The notes under the pieces were generated by a model, which was not told the origin of the DNA, ran no database searches, and saw nothing but the letters and a program-made list of their open reading frames with translations. A stretch of DNA of 64,000 bases from Oryzias latipes. Its lineage: Eukaryota > Chordata > Actinopteri > Beloniformes > Adrianichthyidae. The position numbers and the translations under genes are program-made. The stretch covers positions 28,657,889 through 28,721,888 of the forward strand of contig NC_019862.2 in assembly GCF_002234675.1 (NCBI RefSeq). Reading direction: 5' to 3'. Shown piece by piece: positions 25,001 through 35,595 of the stretch. Position 1 is the first letter of the stretch, and each line of letters opens with the position of its first letter.

Positions 25001-28000
25001 CGAGAAGGACTGCAAAGCACAGGACTTCCATAATTTCTGTCACTAGTTGCTTTGCTCCGCCATCGTAATTCCTGACCAATGAGTGAAGAGATCTTTAGTC
25101 ACATGGTTTTGTTTAGTACCTTTGGTTCGAATCAGGAAAGGCTGATTGACGGCAGTCCGAATACAGACCAAACGCAAAGTTCAGAGCTCAATTCGAACCA
25201 AATTAAGCAGACTGGGTCAGGAACAGCAACGGTTTTCCCAGTCTGATTACACCCTAAACCTGACTCTTGTTCAGGAAGGAGCTTGAATCCATCCTAGTTT
25301 CTCTGGATTTTGCTGTGCAGGGTCGTATCCCGCCTAACTCCTCCTGGGATGTCTATGGCATGACCTGCCACACTTCACTGGGTGCTCTTTCATGTCCAAA
25401 CACTGGACTGTCTGTAATCCAAGCGAAAACAATACGAGCAGTACACATTCACTCATCCCACAGTTTTCTTTAGACATTTTCACTGGGAGAAACGATGAAA
25501 ATATTTATGGTTCAGACGATGCATCTTTGTATGTATTGTTCATTCCTGAGAGCCATGTTATCGCCACAGAAACACAGTAATTATAAAACAATTTTAGGAC
25601 ACTTGACCAGGTTCATTTGTCCGAATGCTTTTAATACAAATAGTTTATCAGCCACCGTATGACTCTTATTAAGTACACTTAGGCATTTAGACAAGATTAA
25701 GATGATTTTGTCGATGTTCCGCTGCAATCATCTTTTGATCTATTTTCAAAACATTTCCACTGGTCTTTTATTTATAATTATGCGTTTTTTTTACCAGAAA
25801 TCAATTAACATGTGTCGTTTTCTAGGATAGTTTCTGCAGAGCAGCAGTAGTTCCATATGAGTTGTTGGGGGGTTCTGTTGGCGTAAGTAAGCCCATTCCC
25901 CATTTTCCATCCTCCGTCTGTTTACCATCTCCCCTCTACGATGCATCAGAATGGAGCAGAGCAGGGAGCATATTTTTTATGTCACTGCTACAAGTTTTTT
26001 ACAGCAGCATGTTTTCATGTGCTCCTGATTCACAATGAATCAAAAAAACAGAAATATAGTTTTAAGCTTAATTTTCTGCATGCGTGCGTGCATGCATATA
26101 TATAGACACACATAAATATATGTCTGTGTGTGTATATATGTATGGTATTTTGAGACAAAAATACTGTTTAATAAACATAGTATTATGAACAATTAATACA
26201 TTACATTGTTTATGTACTGATAATTAAAAAGCTACACAGTAAGATTACACAATGAAACTTTTGTATTAACAGATGAGGCGTTTTATTACAAAAACAGAAA
26301 GCAGCGACTATCGTATGTCATGCTCTCCTGTAAACCGTGCAATGGGGGGAGCACGGCTTTTAAGCCTGCTGGCTCCGTGAGGAGCGCGTGCAATGGAAAG
26401 GGGGGGGGACTATGGAGCAGGAGGAGACTCACAGGGCGAAACCCTCCAGTCGTCCGGAGTAGTCTTCTGCTGGGGACTTGACGTGCCGCGGGCCAGTAGC
26501 GACTTTCTGATGACAGAATACACTCAGTGTATTTAAACAGTGACGTATGTATCAGAGGATGTCCGATTGGCCGTTCTGCATGTCAATCAATCTTATATTT
26601 CTCTGTGAGAATTTTGATTCGCTGACGGATTTTTTAGAAATACTCTTTTATTTTTTGGGTTTTTTATTTTTGCTGGCCTGCGATCTACCCTCATGTCTTT
26701 GAAGATCGACTGGTCGATTGCGATCGACGTCATGAGCATCCCTGATTTAGAGCCTTTACAATGTTAAAGATCTGCACTTTTTTGTTGGAGCTTTTCCTTT
26801 TGAGAAACCATGCAACTGTATGGTGTTATTCTTATTGGCTTATTATTTCACCAATACATTTTACAGTATGTGAACTCTATCAGGTTAATATGATTTTTTT
26901 CAAAACACATATAGATTATTAATGTATTTCAATAAAAATATGTCTAAATGTGTAAACTGTGTCAATTCAAAATTGAGTTAAATCAAATAGAAAGTATAGA
27001 AAAATCCAGGCTCTGCTGAATCTAATGGAATCGATTCTGGAAATGATTGGTAACAAACACCCAGCCATACTAGAAAACATCCAGTAAGCTGCAACTGTGT
27101 GCTCAAACTGATTATAGAATGAAGAAAAGGCCAAGCTGTTTATTGAGGTTAAAAAGGAAGCGGTAAATAACTCCTTTTAATAATCAAGGTGTGCAGAAAA
27201 CCATTTCTAGATGCAGACCTCAGCTAGAACTGCCTCATTTTCTGCATTCATAGTTTTTTTTTCTGCCTAAAGCGATGACACAACTACAGCTGCAACAGTT
27301 GTTCAATAATTGTTTATATTAATATTTGCTTAAATGAAGTATCAGACGCAGTTTAATCTAAATCACTCCCAGTGTAGGAGCAACAATCGTCACACAGAGC
27401 AGCTGCAGTGCCATGGAACAGAAACAACTGTCTGTCACGGCGCATTTATCCTTCTAACTTTGCAACAAAGAACTTTTCTAACATGGAAAAGCTTGGTATA
27501 CTGGAATTACCATGAATGGTGTGGGTAGCGCAGTCTTAAAATGCATTTTGGATGCGCGGCAACTGTGTGATGTGATGACAACGTGATGAAAAAGGGCTGC
27601 CCATCTTGTTCCAGCAGTTTTCTCCAGCTATGTTTTAACAGCAGGATCTACTTAACACTTAAAATGCAGAAGTACCAGCTGCGTCGTACTAAGGAGGGAT
27701 TTTTGTGCCATTATCCCAACTGCAACACTCACTGTTTTGAGCGTCAAACTGTAAAAATTTTGTGTGTTCAAAAAATGATTTATTAAATACAATTGAAACT
27801 CTAAAATACGTGCAAAACCAACAATTTTACGCTTAAACACTGAAAACAATTTTTTTTGTTCATGTCAGAGACATCAGACCACATCAGCTCAGAAATGAGC
27901 AAAGGAGTCCAAAGAACAATAATGTTTACTATAATTTACTATAATGTCATCCCAGTTTGGTGGATTTTTTTCTATAAGTGATATAATTTACAGTACTGAC

Positions 28001-31000
28001 CAAAAGTTTGGACACACCTTCCCATTCATTTGAATGAGAAAGTGTGTCCAAACATTTGGTCTGTACTGTAGTTTGTTAGGGTTTACATTATTACTGTTTT
28101 GAAGACCAAAGTTTAAAACCAAACTAACAGGTCTGTAATACCCAACATTTTTTCTTTTTAGTGTATGTTCGTGATGTGATTGATTATGTTGAAATAATAA
28201 CCCCCTTTTCATGTCGCTACTGCAAGTGTTGGGATCTGCTCTGCACAAGTCAGGATCACGTTCAGTTTGGTTTTGGTCTACTGCAGTTTTTCAGTTCTGG
28301 AAAACACAGCAAACCAAATGGAATAAAGACAAACCATTTTGGTTAATCACAGCCACATATGGACACTGAAAGAAATATTATCATAAACATTACATTTTAT
28401 GCACTTTATATTAGATTTCAGACTCTTTTTTACTTTAAAAGTGCTTAAAAATATACATCTTTGATTGTTGATACAGGTCACAAATCTAGTAGTCTCATTT
28501 TTCCCTTTTTGTACTTTAGATATAAAAACCGTCTGAACAATGCTCTAAAGTCGATCATTACATTTCTGAGGGAAAGCAGCTGCATGCATTATGATAACAG
28601 CAGCTTTGTTTCGATCCAGAACGAAGCCGAACAGCATCCTTTCAGCGCTGCCGTTCATTGTGCTCCTGCTGGTAGGTGCGTGGACGTTCTCTGTGTCGGA
28701 GCTGGCGGCACCAGGTGTGGAAGTGGGCCGTCTCACTGCCACCGATCCTGACCTGGGAGAAAACGCACAGCTGGAGTTCGCAATCCTGGACGCAGAGGAA
28801 GCAGAGACGTTCAACGTAACCGGAAGAGACAAAGAGGCCGTCATTGTGCTGAACAAGGTGAGATCAGCTGGAGGTACAGACACAGGGGGAAGTTGATGAG
28901 CGGTAGAAAATGAATGAATGCTAATGCATCAATATAATCTACTGAACTGGGTTGGTCAGGATTAAAGAAACCAGAGAAAACCTTTCTCTTTGCTATAAAG
29001 GCTTCTGACAATGTTTGACATTAAAACATAATGATTGTACTCTGAAATATTTCATTAGGACTGAACAAAGAACTTCTTTGGTTTCTCAGCTCCCCAAAAA
29101 CTGTACCAAAGCCAGGATAAAAAGAAATCCCAAAGGAATAATCCAAGTTAATTTAAGAGGAAATGCAAGTGAGAATAGAAGCTTGAGTTAATTATGAATT
29201 ACACTGCATGCTCAAAAATCAGCATGTACAGTACTCTGGAACACTCATAAGCCATTCCTGGTTTACTTTGGCTTCCAAGCAGCCAAGCTTTCTTAAAGTC
29301 TTTGAAAGCTGTGGTGAGCAACAGTTCTGCAGGTTATCTGAAGGATTTTACACTTTTTTAACTTTTTTTTTAAAGAAATCTTTTTCAGGGTCTTTTTTTC
29401 CAACATTGTCAAATTGTTCACTCGTTTTTCAATGTCGCCTTTTTGACTGACCCTTTTAGAAGAAAATGCTTCTGTATTCATTAACCCACTTAACACCGCC
29501 CTCTGAATCACTTGGATTTGAAAGGGAGGCATCAGTTGTGCAAGTACATCTGAAAGACAGCAGCTTTAAGGGTTTTATGGCAGGCTTTCATGAAGACAAA
29601 TTGCTTCTCAGTGTTGATGTTGCATCTACAAATAAAGTCAATGAAAACACAGTATGACAGGTGTAGCATAGTAATATTGCTATAGTGCAGGGTTCTTTAA
29701 AATCTGAGCACTTGATGAGCTGCAGAACACAAGCTTTTCAGTTTTGTTCGTTAAATGCTAAACCTTTTGTCATCATCAGCTATCCTATTGGTAGCTTGGG
29801 AAAGTCTAAAAGTAAAGACTAGCTTTTAGAAAAAAAGAAGCATGGTTAAGAAAGCTACTAGTTAAGGTTAAGAAATCAGCTAGCTACATGGAGAAAGTAG
29901 GTGTGCGTGTTAGCCTGGGGGCGGTGCTGAGACCGCAGAATCTTTCTCACAATGTGAGGACCCATTCGCTTTTGTGGATTGGGAGGGGCTGGTGTTTAGA
30001 GGGCAGGGTTTTAGAAGAATTCTCAGAAATGCGTGAACAGAGCAGTTTTTGGGTGATTTAAAAAAAAAAACATATTTTGCTTTATATAGGCCTTTTAACC
30101 TTTCTCGTCTTTGTAGGTACTCAGCCTCTTGATTGTTTTCCAGCTGCTGGAAATGAACTGAATTGATGACTGCCTCATTCTTTATCCAACAGCTTCTAGA
30201 TTATGAAACCCGCAGCTCGTACACTTTCTCAGTGGAAGTTACGAACCCTGTGGTGGATGCTCGCTTCATAAGGAAAGGACCCTTTAAGGACCAGGCAACA
30301 GTGCGGGTGATGGTGTTGAATGCTGACGAGCCACCTAAATTCTCGCAGGCGTATTACCATCTCGATGTGTCTGAGAATTGCCCCCCTGTCTGCTCTGTTG
30401 GTCGGGTGTATGCCATTGACCCAGACACAGGACAAAGCACAAACGTCAGGTGACAGTTATGCCATCAACTCTTTCTTTTTTTTTTAGTACCAGCTTGCTA
30501 CCTCAGTCCTTTACTTTCTGCTACTTTGTGCCTATTTCTGTGTTTTAGATACTCCATTGATCCTGGGTCAGACCCTGAGGCCCTGTTCCGCATTGCCTCT
30601 GACACCGGTCTCATCAGCACAGTGATGGAGCTGGATAGGGAGCAGGAGCAGTGGCATAACATCACAGTGGTTGCCACACAGGGGGGTATGGCAGCCCTTC
30701 TGTCCAAAGTGGAGTCAAAGTGAAGAGATCTTTCATGATGACTTTAAATTTTGTGCTGCTTTCAGACAATCCAAACCTTGTATCAAGGGTTGTGGTTGCC
30801 ATAGAGACACTAGACCAGAACGACAATGCGCCAGAGTTGGACAGACAATACACAACATCTGTATGTGACTCCAGTTCCCCTGGTCAGGTCTGTGGTGCTT
30901 CTTTTTTTAGTTGGATTCACTGGTAGTTTAGGCCTGTGCTCGAAAAATGGCCCTGTTCAAAAATATTCAGATTTTGATCTTCATTGAGGTGTACTCTGTC

Positions 31001-34000
31001 TTTAAAAAAAGCAAATAGAAACTCAGTTTGTCCACTTTGTGAATCTGAAGATTATTTTGTTTGACGCCTCATTCATGAAGCACTGTTTGCTTTATCACAA
31101 CCGCATGCGTGTTACTATGAAGCAAAAGTTCACACTCTCTTTTTAGAAAACCCCAAATAAGTAGGGAAGAGAGAAGAAAAATGTCTGCTCTTAAACATTT
31201 TATGTAGCTCTGCTTAAGATGACTCTGAAACTTTTATAAACTTCCTGAAACAAAACCACTGCTGCACAATCTCACGATTCCGAACCAAATGTTTTTCTGC
31301 TTTTTTTAAGACAAAAGTAGAAGTTAGTCTAAAACTTTCAAAGATTGCTCTTTAGGACGATGTTAAGATCAAATGATGGTAACTGCAATTTAGATTAGCG
31401 TGATGTAGGTTAGTTTAACCCTTTACAACCAGAGATGTTGCAGACGACACCTAAATAAGACACGCACTTTGACCTACCGTGACCCTTCAACTGTCTGTGC
31501 CATCAACATGAATCAGTGGGTTCTGATGCTGAGAAAACCGGATTTGAGATTGACTGATCGCATCAGCCATCACTAATGTAAAGTGTTGCATATCAACGCA
31601 GAGTTATATCAGTTGCATAAACGGTTGAAGAGTTGTTGAAGTCGACAGAATGTCAACACTGGAGCTAAAGCTCTGGTGTTAACTTCTTCTGTGTGAACTC
31701 CTTGCACCCAATTACTTTAGCAAATTATTTTCTAGTAGGAATATTTTGTGTTTTTACTAAAAGCTATATTTTGTTCTATACTGTTAAGCAGATTCGGGTT
31801 TAAATATATATATACCGCAATATGCAGGTATACCTGCATATACTGAAATATGCAGGTATTTTGGCATTGGTTCATAAAACTGCTTTGCTATCCATGTTTA
31901 TAAAAATAAAACCATGATTGGTTTAATGTATGTTTATTTTAACACGCTAATATTGTCAACAAGCTTTCTTAACAATGCAAAGACATTTATGTTAAATCAT
32001 TTTAGAAAATGGAGTTAAAATATAAAGATATAAAGATTTCTTTATTTATTGTTTTTATTTTATTGTTATTAGTTTGATATAAGAAGGGAATGTCACATAT
32101 CTTTACCCTCACCTCCATAGTTTTCAATGATTTAGAGCAAATTGATTTGCTTGAACAGGTAGTTCAGGTTCTGCGGGCCGTTGACCGGGACCAGGGAGGG
32201 CAGGACGCCCCCATCCACTTCAGCATTCCTCCTGTGTCCAGTTCTGCTCTAAACCTCACCGTCAGGGAAACTGGAGGTATTTGTTTTTTCCTTTTGTGCA
32301 GAAATTCCAACACTGAAACTGCTCCAAGCTTGTGCAGCCTGCTTGATTTGTGTGCCTTTGTGTCACTTTATCAGGTGTGACAGCCAGCCTGGTGCTCCAG
32401 TCGGCCTTGGAGCCCCTCCCTGGATTCTCCTCTTCTTTGCTCACCCTTTACGTGCCTGTGGTTCTGCGTGACGGGGCCTCGGGTCTGACCAACACTGGCA
32501 CTGTCACTGTGACCATTTGTCCATGTCTGCAAGGGGGCATGCAGACTGAGGATCGGGGCAGACAGAGGGACAGGAGATGGGAGAGACACATGGTCTGTCT
32601 GCCTGTGCCGTCTGCCTCCCCGTCTCTCATATTTAGTTTGGTCACATTGCTGGCCATGATGGCCTGCGTCACCACCCTGCTGGGTAGGTTTGGTCGTTTC
32701 TCCGAAGTCTCTGACATGCTAAAAATAAGGTTTTGTCTTCTGAACGACGCTGAGCAGTTGTGTCAGTTGTTTCAGCAACATCTGAAGAACATGTGTTCTT
32801 GTGCCTGTGTTCTGCCCCCCAGTGGTGTGTGCACTCTCGCTGTCATTGCGCCATCAGAAACGAGACTCCCACTCACCCTTTGAGGAGGATGATGTCAGGG
32901 AAAACATCATATCTTACGATGATGAAGGGGGAGGGGAGGCCGACACCGCAGCCTTTGACATTACAGCCCTGCAAAGCATGCACCGGATGCAGCACACGCA
33001 CAACAGCAGCAACATGTGAGCTGTCCCAAAGATGGCAAAGTGGTTGTGGCCGTGTGCGTGTTTCGCTGACGTTTATCTCTTTGTCACAGATGGTATACTC
33101 AACAAAATGCGCCCAGAGCCAGGAGGTTCAGCTGGAGCCTTCACCCCCGCTCCGGCCTGGGCCCTCAGCAGCGGCCCGGCTCCGCTCCCCTGTACGGACG
33201 CCTCTGCTACGGCATGCACGCGCTGCCTGTTCTCCGAGATTATCCAGCTGGGCCGCTGGAGGCGGGCTTCCAGTTGAACCGACTGACTCAAGGGGTTGCA
33301 GGCGGCCATTTAGGCAATTCCCTTTTCACCCCCAACCAGAGCACCTCTGAGCCTCTGCACCGCCCTGCCGAGGCGGGCCTGCGTGGCGTTCAGGCAGAAC
33401 ATTTGGCAAAGAGCAGAGTCGCAGGCAGTAATGAAAGCAGTGGAGCTAACACAGCTGGCCCAAACGGAAACCAAGCCAAGGTCAGAAGCTCCTGTTGATG
33501 AAACCTGTAAAAAGAGATTAGTGTTTTATCTATGTGTCTGGTTTGGCCATGACGGCTGCAGCAGACGTTCTCCATCAGCCCCGCAGTCCCACGTCTGTCA
33601 GGAGCTCAGTCAATATCAAATATCTGCAACCTGCAGGGATGAGTTTATCAAAAATGGATTTATTCAAATCCATCTTCACTCAGGAACCGCAGTATGGATT
33701 CATCTGATCCGTTAATCTATTTTCCTTTAAAAAGTACAATATTTTCAAAGTAAAAATCGTTTTTTATAGAAGAATCCCTAATTTATTAATCAAAACTTGA
33801 TCAGTTTTAAAAATATTTTCAAAGAAAAATTTGCTTTTTTTCTTGCAAAATATATATATTTTTTAAAATATTAACCTTATTTATCAAGACTTATTTTCTT
33901 AACATAATTTAGTAGCAGGTAATTTTGTTTCTAGGATGAGTATTCTTCATTTTTATATTCATCAAAAAATAAATAATCTTTTTAGAACATCTTCACCATC

Positions 34001-35595
34001 AGTCACATAAAGGTTTTTAAATCTCCATGGAGACCTGATAATAAAACCTCTCCTGCTGATGATGACGGACAGTTATTATATCTAGCTGAGTGCACCTCTC
34101 CATCAACATTAGTATGTTTACTAAATGTACTTTAACCTGTTATACCAGTGAACGTCTCACCTCAGATAATCCTAAACCTGCATGAACTCAAACGTTCTCA
34201 AACTGCACAGATGTGTCAAAGTTTCTCTCCGATTATCGTTTAATCTGTTGTCAAAGCGTTCCCACTGGTCTTTAAAATACGATTATGCCGTTTTAAGCCA
34301 AAGTCTAAAAATCATGTATTATTTTTTAGGACATAGCTACTGCAGAGCGGCAGGACTAAGGAAACAAGAACACGTTAAAAACACGATTTTGATCTTTAGT
34401 GATTCAGTCTGGATGGATGTAGATCCTCCTCATGTTATGGTAATATTTCCAGACGTTATGAAGCAAAACTGAAGTGCTCTTAAAGAACAAATAAAAGAAG
34501 CAAAAAAGATAAAAACGGTGGAAACTAAACGAGGACGGCTGCTGAAGGCTACAAATGTCAAGTTCACGGCCGTGGAGAACGGATGGAGGCTTTTAGAGCA
34601 ACATTTAAATGAAGACAATGACTGGATTATGATTTCTTTCCCTTAATTACTGTGAAGTGAAGGAATAATTATCAGAACCCAATGAGCTCATTTCTGCTGA
34701 GTATCTTCTGTCTGTCTGACTGTGTTTCTGCTCAGCAGTTTAACTCCACGCCGTGTTCTCTTCCTCCTCCTCTGCACAGATGAAAGCAGCAGCAGGAGCA
34801 GAAGCGACAGCAGCCGGCGCCTCGGCCGATCTGACCCACGAGTCCTCCTGCCAGAGTCACACCAGCTTCTCATCAAGCCCACAGGAGGCCCAGCCCGGTT
34901 CGCCCCCCGCTCAGATCAGCACTGGAGCCACCAGCTGCACAGCGGACGACGTTGATACCGATTGCTCCATTCCCTCCATCTCAGAGCAGAGTTTCTCAAA
35001 CAGCAGTCAGATCAGCTCTGCCAACGCCCCCTGCTACCTGAAAGGAGACTCGTACAGCATCGTGGGCTCTCTGAACCCCAGCAGCATGGAGACCTGCATG
35101 AACGGCAGCGCCCTGTACTCTGCAGGGGTGCAGCTCCTCAGCCTCGGTAGACTCCAGAGCAGAGACAGGAGCTCGCCGTCGCCTCCCGCCGGCACGTCTA
35201 CTGAGAACAACGGCTTACCAGCGGAGGCACAACCTGGGACGGCAGAGACCGCTGTCCCACAGCCTCTCGGGATGGAGGAGCTCCTCAACATCCGTCTGGA
35301 TCGAGTCACCTTTGACATGTCGCAGCCTCCCTATGACTCGCTGCAGACCTATGAGTTTGAGGGCCGCGACTCAAGGGCGGAATCTCTGAGCTCGCTGGAG
35401 AGCGACGGCGAGAAGGACAACGGCAAGGCAGCAGGAGGGATGGAGGAGCTGAACCAGAAGTTTCAGAGGCTGCTGGAGATCATCAGAGACAGGAAGAAGG
35501 AGAGAGACACTCAAGCAAGCGAGGGAGGAGAACACGGGGCGACACTTGAACAGACTGAGGAACAAGGAAAAGGACAGCAGAGATGGGACTTCTAG
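15440..35595 (+). CDS. cdh24: Cadherin-24-like type II classical cadherin (13 coding exons)
   Basis: The exons are 15440-16084, 20910-21204, 22011-22130, 22618-22785, 28676-28857, 30193-30449, 30549-30685, 30766-30887, 32159-32276, 32375-32683, 32823-33015, 33090-33480 and 34780-35595. Every junction has GT/AG ends, phases chain, and the sum is 3753 bp (1250 codons plus stop). The order is: signal peptide; a long pro-region ending in six Arg; mature start [13 protein letters not shown] with the paired Trp of type II strand-swap adhesion; five EC repeats with LDRE, DINDNPP, DVNDNPP, LDYE and DQNDNAP calcium motifs; one transmembrane segment; the p120-binding segment [15 protein letters not shown]; and a C-terminal catenin-binding stretch around [13 protein letters not shown]. 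It acts at the plasma membrane in calcium-dependent cell adhesion via catenins. The sequence and the psmb11 neighbour favour cdh24 over other type II cadherins. The protein is about 400 residues longer than mammalian CDH24, with the excess in the pro-region and tail. Confidence 0.88.
17434..17779. repeat. Family-A TIR repeat copy
   Basis: The left end is TGAAGTCCCACTCCGATCAT and the right end is ATGGAGTGGGTCTTGAA. Internally it shares GTTCCCAGTGGTCTTTTTAT, GATTATGC and TTTCTGCAGAGCGGCAG with the other copies in this window. Confidence 0.8.
19755..19773 (+). repeat. Homopolymeric G run (19 bases)
   Basis: It is an uninterrupted G tract followed by GTGTGGGTGTAGGGG. It has G-quadruplex potential and is a likely site of assembly error. 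A shorter run of the same kind lies near 24557. Confidence 0.9.
22210..22400 (-). repeat. Teleost interspersed repeat, second copy
   Basis: It shares GAGAACATGCAAACTCCACAC with the copy at 7232-7560 (GCATGCAAACTCCACAC). It sits in the cdh24 intron between coding exons 3 and 4. Confidence 0.6.
23838..24624. mobile_element. Nonautonomous hAT element with 8-bp target duplication
   Basis: The element is 23846-24616 (771 bp). It is flanked by perfect direct copies of CTTTGGAG at 23838-23845 and 24617-24624. Its ends are inverted: TAGGCCTGGGCGAAAA and TTTTCGCCCAGCCCTA. An 8-bp duplication with a GGGCTGGGCGA-type end fits hAT. It lacks a transposase frame and interrupts an older repeat, so it is the younger insertion. 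Confidence 0.88.
25715..26075. repeat. Family-A repeat copy, degraded
   Basis: It shares AATCATCTTTTGATCTATT, CCACTGGTCTTTTAT and GTTTCTGCAGAGCAGCAG with the other family-A copies. Its terminal repeat is eroded and its right end is uncertain. Confidence 0.65.
26290..26753. mobile_element. Probable DNA transposon fragment
   Basis: The right end reads GATTGCGATCGACGTCATGAGCATCCCTG, here summarised by its GATCGACGT and CATCCCTG core, which I know as a recurrent fish transposon terminus. The matching left end was not found, so the left boundary is only nominal. Confidence 0.35.
27989..28070. mobile_element. Short palindromic Tc1/mariner-type MITE
   Basis: This 82-bp near-perfect palindrome starts TACAGTACTGACCAAA and ends TTTGGTCTGTACTGTA, with GTTTGGACACAC and GTGTGTCCAAAC as inner arms. 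The TA ends and the GACCAAAAGTTTGGACACACC core are characteristic of a Tc1-like miniature element. Confidence 0.8.
28858..30192 (+). other. cdh24 intron with family-B repeat
   Basis: The stretch 29640-30112 resembles, in inverse orientation, the sequence around 49080-49630 (shared GTTAGCCTGGGGGCGG and CTCACAATGTGAGGA). No exon is visible between VLNK (28857) and LLDYE (30193), which join directly. Confidence 0.55.
30888..32158 (+). other. cdh24 intron between coding exons 8 and 9
   Basis: It is AT-rich with no exon. The only item of note is a perfect 20-bp palindrome, TATGCAGGTATACCTGCATA, near 31823, in a TA-rich patch. Confidence 0.6.
32375..32683 (+). CDS. cdh24: cdh24 coding exon 10: end of EC5 and transmembrane helix
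   Basis: It encodes the distal part of EC5 ([10 protein letters not shown] with the Cys pair typical of EC5), a hydrophilic linker rich in Arg and Asp, and most of the transmembrane segment ([20 protein letters not shown]). The helix is completed by the first codons of the exon at 32823 (VVCALSLSL). Phase 1 on both sides matches neighbours. Confidence 0.85.
33090..33480 (+). CDS. cdh24: cdh24 coding exon 12: extra cytoplasmic segment
   Basis: The exon is entered by an acceptor TTTGTCACAG in phase 2 and left by GCCAAG followed by GTCAGA in phase 0. It encodes 130 residues starting [14 protein letters not shown], rich in Gly, Pro, Arg and Leu, with no domain I recognise. It lies between the p120-binding segment and the catenin-binding end. 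Without splicing at 33480 the frame stops six codons later (stop at 33496-33498), giving a possible truncated isoform that lacks the catenin-binding region. The frame and junction phases support the exon; mammalian CDH24 has only a short linker here. Confidence 0.7.
33481..34779 (+). other. cdh24 last intron
   Basis: It contains a partial family-A copy at about 34218-34350 (GCGTTCCCACTGGTCTTTA, GATTATGCCGTTTTAAGCC, CTGCAGAGCGGCAG). The open frame at 33383-33715 overlaps exon 12 in another frame and is spurious. Confidence 0.6.
34780..35595 (+). CDS. cdh24: cdh24 last coding exon: Ser-rich tail and catenin-binding region
   Basis: The acceptor is CTCTGCACAG at 34779. It encodes 271 residues: about 180 of Ser/Gln/Pro-rich sequence without a recognised fold, then the conserved catenin-binding segment (about 35326-35500) with [20 protein letters not shown] and a helical [19 protein letters not shown], then a charged C-terminus. 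The conserved end proves this is the genuine terminal cadherin exon. Confidence 0.85.
   Translation: MKAAAGAEATAAGASADLTHESSCQSHTSFSSSPQEAQPGSPPAQISTGATSCTADDVDTDCSIPSISEQSFSNSSQISSANAPCYLKGDSYSIVGSLNPSSMETCMNGSALYSAGVQLLSLGRLQSRDRSSPSPPAGTSTENNGLPAEAQPGTAETAVPQPLGMEELLNIRLDRVTFDMSQPPYDSLQTYEFEGRDSRAESLSSLESDGEKDNGKAAGGMEELNQKFQRLLEIIRDRKKERDTQASEGGEHGATLEQTEEQGKGQQRWDF

Larger units (their letters stand above)
22786..28675 (+). other. Long cdh24 intron with nested transposons
   Basis: This intron separates EC2 from EC3. It holds a LINE 3'-tail-like AGAATCAGAATC microsatellite near 23640, an older repeat of unknown family around 23740-25255 that is split by a hAT element (23846-24616), a family-A copy (about 25715-26075), a transposon end near 26700-26753 and a Tc1-like palindrome (27989-28070). 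I see no coding exon. Confidence 0.65.

Noticed and set aside
32760-33350. Plus-strand frame of 196 codons
   Set aside because: It is an alternate frame across cdh24 exons 11 and 12; the conserved p120-binding sequence is in the other frame.
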